This document shows, piece after piece, positions 8,655-15,987 of a stretch of 64,000 nt of DNA. A program made the position numbers and the translations under genes. The notes below the pieces were generated by a model that did no database searches, was not told the origin of the DNA, and saw nothing but the letters and a program-made list of their open reading frames with translations. Location of the stretch: contig NZ_VOIL01000001.1 in the NCBI RefSeq assembly GCF_007994735.1, positions 1,302,001-1,366,000 of the forward strand, read 5' to 3'. The first letter of the stretch is position 1, and each line of letters starts with the position of its first letter. This DNA comes from Nesterenkonia populi. Lineage in GTDB: Bacteria; Actinomycetota; Actinomycetes; Actinomycetales; Micrococcaceae.

Positions 8655-9541
8655 CACCGCAGGTAGTCCATCAGGGACGTCTGCATCACCCGGGCTGAAG
8701 CCATCAGCGCTGCCTGGTAAGCAACCTCCTGGGCCTGCAGGTCCAGGGCCGCTGAGGCGAGGTCGGCGTCCTCCAGCTCACTCCTGCGGGTCTCCAGACG
8801 CACTTTGTCATCCGCCAGGACCTCCTCCTGACGCAGGGACGTGGCGTGCTGGGCCCCCACACTTGCCTGAACCGACTGCACCCGTGAGAACCAGCCGTCC
8901 AGCTCACCGAGCGTCTCCTGCAGAGGCTCGCCGGAACGAATGTCAGCCGCGGCGCGCTCCAGCATCGCGAAGATACTGTCCTCGCCGGAGCCGAAAGCGG
9001 CCGCACCGTCAACATCCACCCGCACCGTGGTGTTCGGCCCCACCTTCCGGCTCACCTCCGCGCCCTCGACCCCCTGATGAGTGCCGTCAGCGGTGAAGGC
9101 GGAAGCCGCATCCGAAGTCCCAGCGAAGACGCTGCGGCCCATGAATTGTGTATTGGCCGTGTCCAGCAGATCCTCGCGCAGCGCCTCAAGCTGCAGGGCA
9201 TGCGCCTCCCGCGAATCTGCGGACATGGTTCCTTGGTTCGCGGCCGAGAGGATCACATCCCGGATCTGATGGATCGTGTTCACACCGCGGGAGAGCGCCG
9301 AGTCAGCGGTGGACAGCCACGAGTTCGCATTGTTCGCGTTCCGGCTGTACTGGGTATTCGCCCGCTGCTGGGCCCGCAGCTCCATCGCCTGGGCCGCGGC
9401 GGCGGGGTCGTCCGAAGGCTTCTCCACCTCCTTGAGGCTCGAGGCCCTATTGGTCGCAGCGGCCAGGCGCTGCTGCGCAGCCTGGATGTTGCGGTCCGCG
9501 GCGGCGATCATCGAGATCGAGCTCACGCGCTGAATAGCCAT
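8654..9541 (-). CDS. flgL: Flagellar hook-associated protein 3 (hook-filament junction)
   Basis: A 295-residue FlgL. The N-terminal coiled segment (RVSSISMIAAADRNIQAAQQ, then RASSLKEVEKPSDDPAAA) and the C-terminal flagellin-like helix (ALDLQAQEVAYQAALMASARVMQTSLMDYL) are the halves that pack into the D0/D1 core shared with flagellin. It joins the hook (via FlgK) to the filament, is exported by the flagellar type III system, and so lacks a signal peptide. It sits 9 bp downstream of flgK and overlaps fliW. The length is typical of FlgL. Confidence 0.95.
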   Translation of the reverse strand: MAIQRVSSISMIAAADRNIQAAQQRLAAATNRASSLKEVEKPSDDPAAAAQAMELRAQQRANTQYSRNANNANSWLSTADSALSRGVNTIHQIRDVILSAANQGTMSADSREAHALQLEALREDLLDTANTQFMGRSVFAGTSDAASAFTADGTHQGVEGAEVSRKVGPNTTVRVDVDGAAAFGSGEDSIFAMLERAAADIRSGEPLQETLGELDGWFSRVQSVQASVGAQHATSLRQEEVLADDKVRLETRRSELEDADLASAALDLQAQEVAYQAALMASARVMQTSLMDYLR

Positions 9542-9550
9542 TGTTGCTCC

Positions 9551-10966
9551 TTACCGCCCGACCACGCCGGTCCGGTTGATCAGGGTGTCCAGCATCTGGT
9601 CCACGGCCGTCATGACACGTGCCGCTCCCTGGTATGCGTGCTGATGCGTCAGCAGAGCCATGTTCTCCTCGTCCAGGGAGACCCCGGAGTGAGAGCGCTG
9701 CGCCTCCGTGGCACTGACATGCGCGGTGGACGCATTCACTGAGGCGGAGGATGCCTGCCGCACATCCGCGCCCACCTGGGCGGCAAAGGTCCTCCACATC
9801 TCGTCGGGGCCGCCGGGAGCTTCGCCGAACTCCACGATCCGGGCGGCATTGGAGCCGTCGAGCGGACCCTGGCCCGCTGTGCCGGTGGCCAGCTGAGCGG
9901 CGTCGGTGACCGCGACGTTCAGCGAGGCCGCCGGATTGTCATCGTCCAAGGTGAAGAAAGCTGCCCCCGGCTCGCCGCTGACGGTGACGCCCGCGGCCTG
10001 GGCAGAGTTCACCCGCCCCGCAAGATCCACGGCGATGGCATCCATCGCCGCTGCGGCCGAGGCGATGCGTCCGCCGTCCTCGGCGGAGCCGAGCAGGGTC
10101 AGACCGCCGGCGATCTCCCCGCCGGTGATGGACACTGCGTCAGCCCCGGCACTCCGGTGCGCCCACGTGATGCCGGGAGTCTCGGCGTCGGAGAGCCGCC
10201 CGGTCCCGGAGACCTCCAGGCTGCGGGAGGACGAGCCCTCCACCAGGGCGGTGCCGCCGATGAGCACATCTGCGGTGCCGTTCGGGCTGGTGCGCACCTC
10301 GGCCCCGGTGAGCTCAGCGATCCTCGTGGTGAGCTGATCCCGCTGATCCATGAGCTCGTTCGCCGAGCCGCCGGCAGCCTGCTGGGTGCTGATCTGCCTG
10401 TTCAGCTCCGCCACGGAGGCCGCGGCAGAGTTGACCTCATCCACATGCGAGGTGAGCACGCTGTACTGGGAGGAGTATTGGGAGGTCAGCTCCCCATGCA
10501 TCCTGTTCAGCCGGTCTGCCGCCGCCTGGCCGTTGGCGATGAGAACCGCAGCGGGAGGCTGCCCGCCGGGCTCCGCGGCAACCTCCTCCCAGGACTGCCA
10601 GTACTCGCTGAGCAGCTCGGAGAGCCCGCCCTGGCCCGGTTCCCGGAGGATGTCCTCGATCTGGGAGAGGCCCTGCGCGGCAGCGGAGCTCTGCCCGGCT
10701 GCTGCGGCGGTGCTGCGCACCCGAGCGTCGAGCTGGGCGTCGTTGAGCCGCGCGATGTCGGTGACGGTGACGCCGCTGCCGGCCTGGCCGCCGCTGAGGC
10801 TGAGGCGGCCCACCTGGGCGGGAGCCCCGGCAGCGGCGGTCTCCACGCGCTGGCGGGTGTAGCCCTCGGTGTTCACGTTGGCGATGTTCTGGCCGGCGGT
10901 CTCCAGGCCGCGCTGGGCAGCGGTCAGGCCTGTCCATGCAGTGTTGAGTCCGCTGAAGGTGCTCAT
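9551..10966 (-). CDS. flgK: Flagellar hook-associated protein 1
   Basis: A 471-residue FlgK. It has the rod-hook N-terminal signature (FSGLNTAWTGLTAAQRGLETAGQNIANVNTEGYTR in part) and a C-terminal helix (SGVSLDEENMALLTHQHAYQGAARVMTAVDQMLDTLINRTG) typical of FlgK. The protein is exported through the flagellar type III apparatus and forms the first junction ring on the hook. The gene lies 3 bp after flgN, its likely export chaperone, and 9 bp before flgL, all in one minus-strand unit. The middle is rich in Ala, Ser and Gly, as expected for a variable surface domain. Confidence 0.96.
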   Translation of the reverse strand: MSTFSGLNTAWTGLTAAQRGLETAGQNIANVNTEGYTRQRVETAAAGAPAQVGRLSLSGGQAGSGVTVTDIARLNDAQLDARVRSTAAAAGQSSAAAQGLSQIEDILREPGQGGLSELLSEYWQSWEEVAAEPGGQPPAAVLIANGQAAADRLNRMHGELTSQYSSQYSVLTSHVDEVNSAAASVAELNRQISTQQAAGGSANELMDQRDQLTTRIAELTGAEVRTSPNGTADVLIGGTALVEGSSSRSLEVSGTGRLSDAETPGITWAHRSAGADAVSITGGEIAGGLTLLGSAEDGGRIASAAAAMDAIAVDLAGRVNSAQAAGVTVSGEPGAAFFTLDDDNPAASLNVAVTDAAQLATGTAGQGPLDGSNAARIVEFGEAPGGPDEMWRTFAAQVGADVRQASSASVNASTAHVSATEAQRSHSGVSLDEENMALLTHQHAYQGAARVMTAVDQMLDTLINRTGVVGR

Positions 10967-10969
10967 GGA

Positions 10970-11452
10970 TTACAGCTCCGTGTCCAGAAGTCGGGGGGAG
11001 GCCTCTGCGCCGCCGCGGCGCTGCGGGTCATAGGTGTAGGTGGCGGAGTCCAGGGAGGCGAGGGTCTCCTGGGTGGCGCGCTGGGCGCCGCGCAGAATGG
11101 CGGTGTTGGTCTCCTTCAGCGCGGAGATTCGCTCTGCGGTGGCGCGCAGGGCAGTCAGGTGGTTCTCCAGGACTTCCCGCCACGCGAGGTCTGCGGTGGC
11201 CGCGGTGATCCGGCCCAGGGGGGCGTCGCTGTCGAGGCCGAGGGAGGCGGCCACCTCCGCGGACTCAACTGCGCGGGCCAATGAGGCAGTGCTGACCTTC
11301 TCCACGACGGTGTCGATCTCTCGGGTGGCCCGGTCCAGCCACTGGGTCTTGCCGGCCACCAGGAGCAGCTGCTGCTCCTCCATCTTGAACTCCAGCAGAT
11401 CCAGGAGCTCCCGCTCGCGCCAGAGCCGCGCGGTCAGCGAGTTCAGCGACAT
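10970..11452 (-). CDS. flgN: FlgN-type flagellar export chaperone
   Basis: A 160-residue, almost wholly helical protein (LTARLWRERELLDLLEFKMEEQQLLLVAGK near the N terminus) resembling the FlgN family, the cytoplasmic chaperones of FlgK and FlgL. It is the first gene of flgN-flgK-flgL-fliW, which is the usual order. The ATG at 11452 follows AAGGAG on the minus strand. A sigma-28-like promoter box at 11493-11520 gives a predicted leader of about 35 bases. Assignment rests on the helical pattern plus position, because FlgN sequences diverge strongly. Confidence 0.8.
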   Translation of the reverse strand: MSLNSLTARLWRERELLDLLEFKMEEQQLLLVAGKTQWLDRATREIDTVVEKVSTASLARAVESAEVAASLGLDSDAPLGRITAATADLAWREVLENHLTALRATAERISALKETNTAILRGAQRATQETLASLDSATYTYDPQRRGGAEASPRLLDTEL

Positions 11453-11492
11453 GGAAGCTCCTTGTCAAGATCAATGGGGTTCTCAGTGCTTA

Positions 11493-11520
11493 CTATCGGC
11501 ATGGATTCCCAGCCCGTAAG
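11493..11520 (-). promoter_or_regulatory. Sigma-28-like promoter of flgN-flgK-flgL-fliW
   Basis: On the minus strand CTTACGG (11514-11520), 13 bases, then GCCGATAG (11493-11500). The same box with 13-14 base spacing precedes fliC, flgB, flbD and fliM, and it resembles the TAAA-N15-GCCGATAA sigma-28 consensus. The box is seen directly; the sigma assignment is inferred from that resemblance and the fliA-like gene next door. Confidence 0.75.
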
Positions 11521-11570
11521 GGCGACACGGCGGCAGATTGGGGCCCTGCTGGCGCAATGTAAGTATCAGT

Positions 11571-11583
11571 TAACGTGCCGTTA
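11571..11583. promoter_or_regulatory. TAACG-TGC-CGTTA dyad between flgN and the sigma gene
   Basis: A perfect 5-bp dyad, TAACG (11571-11575) and CGTTA (11579-11583), in the 283-bp divergent gap between flgN and the sigma gene. It could be an operator for a regulator controlling the flagellar sigma gene. The rest of the gap (11521-11735) is more AT-rich than its flanks, shows no gene, and must hold the sigma-gene promoter, which I could not define. Confidence 0.3.
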
Positions 11584-11735
11584 GCAATTGCATGGTTGAA
11601 TCATGGGACGGTCAGGATGACTTAAGGGCATTTTAGGGTGGCTTCCAGGAATGGATGCTAGGGGCCGCCACAACTGAATCAATGGGGCGGCGTAGGCAGC
11701 CGTTCTGTTGTGTACAAGGCAATGGGGATTGCACC

Positions 11736-12536
11736 TTGAACACAGAAGCACGAAACCAGCTGGTGGCAGACAACCTTCCTCTGGTCGGATACCTCGTCTC
11801 TGACCTGTGCGCGAAGGTGACGCACCTTTCTCGTGAGGACCTCACCTCGGTGGGGTCCATCGCGCTCATCCAGGCGGCGGACGCCTATGACGCCAGCACG
11901 GGTGTCCCGTTCGGCGCCTATGCACGCCGTCGGATCATCGGCGCGTTCGCCGACGACATGCGCTCCGCGGACTGGGCGGGCCGGGGCCAGCGTCAGCGGA
12001 TCCGGCAGACCAAAACCGCGGAGGAGGCGCTGACGAAGGCGCTGGGCCGCAGACCCACCACCGCGGAGATCGCTGAGGCGATGGGGGTGGAGGAGAAGAC
12101 TGCGGCCTCCGCCCTCCAGGACGCAGACCACCGGGAGGTCACCCTCGAGGATGAGATGTCCGACTACCTGGTGGCCGAGAGCTCCACTCCGGAGCAGGAG
12201 CTGATGGCCTCCGAGCAGGCGCACATGACGCGCGAGGCGGTGGACGCGCTCCCTGAGCGGATGCGGTTCATCGTCACCGAGCTCTTCTTCGAGGGCAGCA
12301 CGGTCAAGGAGATCGCCGCGCAGCTGGGCATCACTCATTCTGCCGTCTCCCAGCAGCGTTCCGAGGCGATGCGCATGCTCCGCACGGCTCTCTCCGATCA
12401 CTACGCGATGGGCGCTGCGGAGTCTGCTTCGGGGGCCGGGGCCGGGGCCAGACGGCGTGAGCAGTTCTCCGAGACGTTCGGTGAGCGGGTCCGGGGCGGC
12501 CTGCTCTCAGCACGCCGCCTGACCGCCACAGCCTGA
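11736..12536 (+). CDS. fliA: FliA-type (sigma-28/WhiG-like) RNA polymerase sigma factor
   Basis: A 266-residue alternative sigma factor. Region 2 (ARNQLVADNLPLVGYLVSDL, then FGAYARRRIIGAFADDMR), region 3 (RRPTTAEIAEAMGV) and region 4 (ALPERMRFIVTELFFEGSTVKEIAAQLGITHSAVSQ) are in order and intact. This is the FliA/WhiG/SigD group that transcribes late flagellar genes. I chose TTG 11736 (TTG AAC ACA GAA GCA) because GGGGA lies 7-8 bases before it and sigma region 1.2/2 begins directly after. The longer frame from ATG 11655 adds a Cys- and Arg-rich stretch that does not look native. Divergent from flgN and upstream of fliC. No FlgM anti-sigma gene is visible in the window. Confidence 0.88.
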   Translation: MNTEARNQLVADNLPLVGYLVSDLCAKVTHLSREDLTSVGSIALIQAADAYDASTGVPFGAYARRRIIGAFADDMRSADWAGRGQRQRIRQTKTAEEALTKALGRRPTTAEIAEAMGVEEKTAASALQDADHREVTLEDEMSDYLVAESSTPEQELMASEQAHMTREAVDALPERMRFIVTELFFEGSTVKEIAAQLGITHSAVSQQRSEAMRMLRTALSDHYAMGAAESASGAGAGARRREQFSETFGERVRGGLLSARRLTATA

Positions 12537-12573
12537 GTGCCGCTCAGTTCTTTAGAAGATTGTTCCCCGCTGC

Positions 12574-12601
12574 TAACGGTCCCTGGGTGGGGTGCCGATA
12601 G
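12574..12601 (+). promoter_or_regulatory. Sigma-28-like promoter of fliC
   Basis: CTAACGG starts at 12573, with a 14-base spacer and GCCGATAG at 12594-12601. It is the best match in the window to the flagellar box and close to the sigma-28 consensus. The predicted transcript starts near 12608, giving a leader of about 60 bases that opens directly into the first GGA hairpin. Confidence 0.8.
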
Positions 12602-12611
12602 CTCTGGTTGA

Positions 12612-12665
12612 GGTCCATGGACGGACCCGTTTCAGCATCAGAAGAACTCTTCATGGAGGAATGAG
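12612..12665 (+). promoter_or_regulatory. Two CsrA-type GGA hairpins in the fliC leader
   Basis: Hairpin 1: GGTCC (12612-12616), loop ATGGAC (12617-12622), GGACC (12623-12627). Hairpin 2: CTTCAT (12649-12654), loop GGAGGA (12655-12660), ATGAG (12661-12665), with one bulged T; its loop is the ribosome binding site of fliC (ATG 12668). A GGA exposed in a short-stem loop is the known CsrA recognition element. Two sites, one over the Shine-Dalgarno sequence, is the arrangement described for the hag leader of Bacillus subtilis. Confidence 0.65.
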
Positions 12666-12667
12666 AT

Positions 12668-13519
12668 ATGTCTCTGCAGATCAACACCAACGTTGCGGCT
12701 CTGAACGCACACCGCAACCTGTCCAACACCCAGAACTCCCTCTCCAGCTCCCTGGAGAAGCTGTCCTCCGGTCTGCGCATCAACCGTGCCGCCGACGACG
12801 CCGCAGGTCTCTCCATCTCCGAGGGTCTGCGCAGCCAGGTCAACGGCATGGAGGTCGCGGCCCGCAACGCCCAGGATGGCGTCTCCCTCATCCAGACCGC
12901 TGAAGGTGCCCTGACTGAGGTGCACGACCTGCTGCAGCGTGCTCGCGATCTCGCCGTCCAGGCCGGCAACGACTCCAACAACGAGGATTCTCGCGCGGCG
13001 ATCGCCACCGAGCTGAACCAGATCGGCGCGGAGCTCGAGCGTATTGCTGAAGGCACTAACTTCAACGGCATCGCGCTGCTGAACGCCGAGGGAGAAGATA
13101 GTGATCTGACCTTCCAGGTCGGCGCGGGGAACACTGAGAACGACACCATCAGCATCGACCTGACAGAGATCTCCCTAGATGCGGTGACTGGCGTGTTCCT
13201 TGATGAAGGCGAAAGTGTGATCGATGTCACCGACAATGCAAATGCGCGGGAGCTGATCGACGATCTCGACGATGCTATCGGTCAGGTCTCTACCGCTCGC
13301 TCCGAGCTGGGTGCCACGCAGAACCGTATGGAGTCAGCGATCAACAGCCTCAACGTCTCCCGCGAGAACCTGGCTGCTGCTGAGTCCCGCATCCGGGACG
13401 TGGACATGGCCGCTGAGATGACCGAGTTCACCCGGTCCAACATCCTGTCCCAGGCCGGCACCGCCATGCTGGCTCAGGCCAACCAGTCCACCCAGGGTGT
13501 GCTGCAGCTCCTCGGCTGA
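12668..13519 (+). CDS. fliC: Flagellin
   Basis: A 283-residue flagellin of the short type: the conserved D0/D1 ends are complete and the variable surface domain is minimal. The N terminus (MSLQINTNVAALNAHRNL, KLSSGLRINRAADDAAGLSIS) and C terminus (RIRDVDMAAEMTEFTRSNIL, QAGTAMLAQANQSTQGVL) are canonical. The middle (about 145-200) is acidic. The filament subunit is exported by the flagellar type III system. The ATG at 12668 stands behind GGAGGA (12655-12660). The gene is preceded by a sigma-28-like promoter and two candidate CsrA hairpins, so control at both transcription and translation is likely. Monocistronic, or read into fliD past a weak hairpin. Confidence 0.98.
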   Translation: MSLQINTNVAALNAHRNLSNTQNSLSSSLEKLSSGLRINRAADDAAGLSISEGLRSQVNGMEVAARNAQDGVSLIQTAEGALTEVHDLLQRARDLAVQAGNDSNNEDSRAAIATELNQIGAELERIAEGTNFNGIALLNAEGEDSDLTFQVGAGNTENDTISIDLTEISLDAVTGVFLDEGESVIDVTDNANARELIDDLDDAIGQVSTARSELGATQNRMESAINSLNVSRENLAAAESRIRDVDMAAEMTEFTRSNILSQAGTAMLAQANQSTQGVLQLLG

Positions 13520-13553
13520 TCCGCTCACGCTGATACATAGCGATGGGGCTGCT

Positions 13554-13575
13554 CCGGGCCCGTGAAGCGGCCCGG
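13554..13575 (+). terminator. Hairpin between fliC and fliD
   Basis: CCGGGCC (13554-13560) and GGCCCGG (13569-13575) form a 7-bp GC stem with an 8-base loop, 34 bp after the flagellin stop. There is no T-run. It could reduce readthrough from the very active fliC transcript into fliD, or stabilise its 3' end. Confidence 0.4.
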
Positions 13576-13603
13576 GGCGGCCCCGCCTATCAAGGAGCCC
13601 CTC

Positions 13604-14914
13604 ATGACTTCCATGGCAATGCCCGGCATCGCCACCGGCATGGACACCAGTGCGATCGTCGACCAGCTCATGGCGGTGGAGGCCATCCCGCAGCAGCAGC
13701 TCCAGCAGCGGGCAGCAGGCCAGAACCAGTTCCTGGACACCCTCCGGAGCCTCAACAGCCAGGTGGCAGACCTGGGCGGCACCGCCCGCGACGCCTCCAG
13801 GTCCGACGCCCTCCAGCACTTCACCGCCTCCACCAGCACAGACTCCGTGGTCGCGACCGCCAGTTCGAATGCCGCCCCAGGTGCCCTGGACTTCACCGTG
13901 GACGCCGTCGCGGCCCGGCACACCATGGTCACCGACGCCGTCGCCGAGTGGGACACCACCAGCTTCACCATCACCGGAGCCGACGGCGAGGCCCACACCA
14001 TCGAGGCCGCCTCCGCCTCCCTGAACGACATCGTCCAGGCGATCAACCGCTCGGACGCAGGCATCAACGCCACCCGGGTGGCCGCGGGCGACGGCACCCA
14101 CCGGCTGCAGCTCGCAGCCGCCGAGACCGGCGCGGACGGCGCCTTCACCCTCACCGGCACAAGCATCGGCTCCACGGTGACCGCAGAGGGCGCCGACGCC
14201 GCCGTCACCCTCTGGGCCGGGACCGCCGCCGAGCAGCGGATCACCAGCCCCACCAACACGTTCTCCGACCTGCTGCCCGGCGTCGACGTCACCGTCTCCC
14301 AGCCGTCCGCAGCCCCCGTCACCCTCAGCATCGAGCAGGACGCCGAAGCCTCGGCCTCCACCGCCCAGGAACTCATGGACGGCCTCAGCTCCGTCCTCGG
14401 GTTCATCTCCGGACAGTCGGACGTCAGCACCGAAGGCGACGAGGTCACCGCCTCCCCGCTCACCGGCGACTCCACCTCTCGGGCCGCGAGGCAGCGTCTG
14501 GTGGACGCGGCCATCCAGCCGATCAACGGCCAGTCGCTCTCCAGCATCGGCATCGAGATCAGCCGCAATGGGGAGATCACCTTCGACGAAGCCCGCTTCA
14601 CCCAGGCCCTGGCGAACGACCGTGAGGGCACCGAGGAGATGTTCGCCGCCTTCGCCGGGCGCATCGCCGACACCGCCGTCTCCCTCTCCGACAGGTATGA
14701 CGGACAGATCACCTCCCGGATCACCGGTCAGGAGGCGAGCATCCGCCGCACCGAGGACCAGATCGCCACCTGGGACACCCGGCTGGCGAACCGGCGCGCC
14801 GCCCTGGATCGCACCTACGCCTCCCTCGAAGTCGCGATCCAGCAGATGAACTCCCAGATGGAGTACATGCAGTCCCAGCTGGCCGGGCTGCCCCAAGCCA
14901 ACCAGGCCAGCTGA
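13604..14914 (+). CDS. fliD: Flagellar filament cap protein FliD
   Basis: A 436-residue FliD. The N-terminal region (GIATGMDTSAIVDQLMAVEAIP) is the canonical HAP2 motif, the central domains are beta-rich, and the C terminus (about 390-430) is a coiled coil ending in MNSQMEYMQSQLAGL. FliD forms the pentameric or hexameric cap under which flagellin subunits fold. The ATG at 13604 follows AAGGAG (13592-13597); an upstream in-frame start at 13562 would put a basic, non-conserved extension on the protein and is rejected. FliS follows 42 bp downstream. Confidence 0.95.
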   Translation: MTSMAMPGIATGMDTSAIVDQLMAVEAIPQQQLQQRAAGQNQFLDTLRSLNSQVADLGGTARDASRSDALQHFTASTSTDSVVATASSNAAPGALDFTVDAVAARHTMVTDAVAEWDTTSFTITGADGEAHTIEAASASLNDIVQAINRSDAGINATRVAAGDGTHRLQLAAAETGADGAFTLTGTSIGSTVTAEGADAAVTLWAGTAAEQRITSPTNTFSDLLPGVDVTVSQPSAAPVTLSIEQDAEASASTAQELMDGLSSVLGFISGQSDVSTEGDEVTASPLTGDSTSRAARQRLVDAAIQPINGQSLSSIGIEISRNGEITFDEARFTQALANDREGTEEMFAAFAGRIADTAVSLSDRYDGQITSRITGQEASIRRTEDQIATWDTRLANRRAALDRTYASLEVAIQQMNSQMEYMQSQLAGLPQANQAS

Positions 14915-14956
14915 CCCCGCCCGACCTGACCCCACAGCCCCTTCGAGGAGAAGACG

Positions 14957-15472
14957 ATGAACCAGTTCGGAGCCTTCCCCGGCAGCGCCTCCCAGATGCG
15001 CGCCAAGATGCAGCGCGAAGCTGTGCTCTCCGCCAGTCCCGGCAAGCTGCTCACCATGCTCTACGATCGCCTCATCCTGGACCTGGACCGGGCCGAGGCC
15101 GCCCAGCACCAGCAGAACTGGGCCGAGGCCCTCGAGCAGCTCATCCACGCCCAGCAGATCCTCGGCGAGCTGCTCTCCACGCTGAGGACCGACCAATGGT
15201 CCGGGGCCGCCCAGCTGCAGAGCCTCTACATCTTCTGCACCGACCTGCTCATCAGAGCGAACGTGGAGCGCGACGCCGCCAAGACGCGTCAGGCACGCGA
15301 CCTGCTCGAGCCGCTGCGGCAGACCTGGCACGAGGCGGCTGCGCAGGAGGAGGGCAGCACGCCCGCACCTCAGCCCAGCGCCCCGACGGCCCCCGCCCAG
15401 CCCGCCGGCTCAGGCGCCCTGGCCGCAGCCCAGGCGGCCCGGGGGCAGGGAGGGCTCCTCGGTGTCGCCTGA
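14957..15472 (+). CDS. fliS: Flagellin export chaperone FliS
   Basis: A 171-residue FliS. The four-helix core matches the family (REAVLSASPGKLLTMLYDRLILDLDRAE in part, ILGELLSTLRTDQW, LYIFCTDLLIRANVERD). An Ala/Pro-rich tail of about 45 residues extends it beyond the usual 120-135. FliS binds the C-terminal D0 helix of flagellin and keeps it unfolded for export. It overlaps the next small gene by 11 bp, the common fliD-fliS-fliT arrangement. Confidence 0.93.
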   Translation: MNQFGAFPGSASQMRAKMQREAVLSASPGKLLTMLYDRLILDLDRAEAAQHQQNWAEALEQLIHAQQILGELLSTLRTDQWSGAAQLQSLYIFCTDLLIRANVERDAAKTRQARDLLEPLRQTWHEAAAQEEGSTPAPQPSAPTAPAQPAGSGALAAAQAARGQGGLLGVA

Positions 15473-15785
15473 GCGCCGCGCCTCCCGCGCCCAGTGGGAG
15501 CAGTACCTGCAGCGCGTGGAGACCTGGGCCCAGCACGCCCTGAACTCCGCCTACGTGGGGGAGGAGCCGGAGGCCGATCTCCCCGAGCCGCCCGAGCAGC
15601 CGACTCTTGCGCTCCCGCCAGAGTTCGCCGAACGTGCCCGGCAGGCGGCGCTCACCCTGCAGCAGGCCTCCCAGGACGCGCGTGCTGCCCAGGAAGAAGT
15701 GGGCCGGCAGATCAGCACCCTGCGGAAAGCCCCAGCGCCGCACACGATGCCCGATCAGGCCCGGTACCTCGACGTCAGCGGCTGA
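15462..15785 (+). CDS. Small helical protein after fliS, FliT-like by position
   Basis: A 107-residue protein starting at GTG 15462, behind GGGAGGG (15448-15454), with its start inside the end of fliS. It is helical, acidic and Gln/Ala-rich (RAQWEQYLQRVETWAQHAL, PEFAERARQAALTLQQASQDA) with two heptad-like stretches. I do not recognise a conserved family by sequence. Its place immediately after fliS, its size and its coiled-coil content fit a FliT-type chaperone of FliD. It is the last gene before the flgB promoter region. Confidence 0.6.
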   Translation: MSPERRASRAQWEQYLQRVETWAQHALNSAYVGEEPEADLPEPPEQPTLALPPEFAERARQAALTLQQASQDARAAQEEVGRQISTLRKAPAPHTMPDQARYLDVSG

Positions 15786-15846
15786 GCCCGCCGTACGAAC
15801 GTGATTACGTTCCTGAGCGTCACCTGAAAAAAGGTGATGAATTCCT

Positions 15847-15874
15847 CTAACCGAGGAACAGCCCCCGCCGACAG
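15847..15874 (+). promoter_or_regulatory. Sigma-28-like promoter of the flgB operon
   Basis: CTAACCG (15847-15853), 13 bases, GCCGACAG (15867-15874). The -35-like and -10-like elements are identical to those before flbD. The predicted start near 15881 gives a leader of about 105 bases that contains only the folded element described next. Short dyads overlap the promoter (TTCCTC/GAGGAA at 15842-15858; CCCCGC/GCGGGG at 15863-15881), and AACGT-GATT-ACGTT (15798-15811) and TCACCT/AGGTGA (15820-15837) lie upstream. These may be operator sites or the end of the fliS transcript. Confidence 0.65.
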
Positions 15875-15890
15875 TGCGGGGTGAGCACGG

Positions 15891-15987
15891 ATTGCTCCCA
15901 GCGAATCGGCCAGGGATTGGCCGTCCAAAGGTGGACAAGCCGCACCGAGGCAGGTGCGGCCCTACGACGCATCCCTGGGGGAGCAAT
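15891..15987 (+). ncRNA. Candidate structured 5' leader (riboswitch-like) of the flgB operon
   Basis: The leader can fold into three consecutive hairpins closed by a long-range stem. Outer stem, 9 bp: ATTGCTCCC (15891-15899) with GGGAGCAAT (15979-15987). Hairpin A: CGGCCA/TGGCCG (15907-15912, 15918-15923), loop GGGAT. Hairpin B: GTCCA/TGGAC (15923-15927, 15932-15936), loop AAGG. Hairpin C: GCCGCACC/GGTGCGGC (15939-15946, 15953-15960), loop GAGGCA. Hairpins A and B compete for G15923. The 3' strand of the outer stem contains the Shine-Dalgarno G-run and the first two bases of the flgB start codon, so the fold would block translation. It does not match the c-di-GMP, glnA or other leader motifs I can recall. 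Pairings are seen directly; switch function is inferred. Confidence 0.55.

Noticed and set aside
11655..11735. Longer start for the flagellar sigma factor at ATG 11655
   Set aside because: Adds 27 residues with a Cys/Arg-rich composition and no ribosome binding site; TTG 11736 has one and begins at the conserved region.
13334..15331. Long minus-strand open frame (665 codons) across fliC-fliD-fliS
   Set aside because: Shadow frame of GC-rich coding DNA; composition is dominated by Gly/Val/Leu repeats, and the plus-strand genes have clear family motifs.
15881..15985. 35-residue N-terminal extension of FlgB
   Set aside because: It would be translated from the structured leader and is not a FlgB feature; MFDSV at 15986 is the conserved N terminus.
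15891..15987. Identification of the flgB leader as a GEMM c-di-GMP riboswitch
   Set aside because: The GEMM core (GGGCAAACC, GACGCAAAGCC, GNRA tetraloop and receptor) is not present; only the general idea of a switch is kept.
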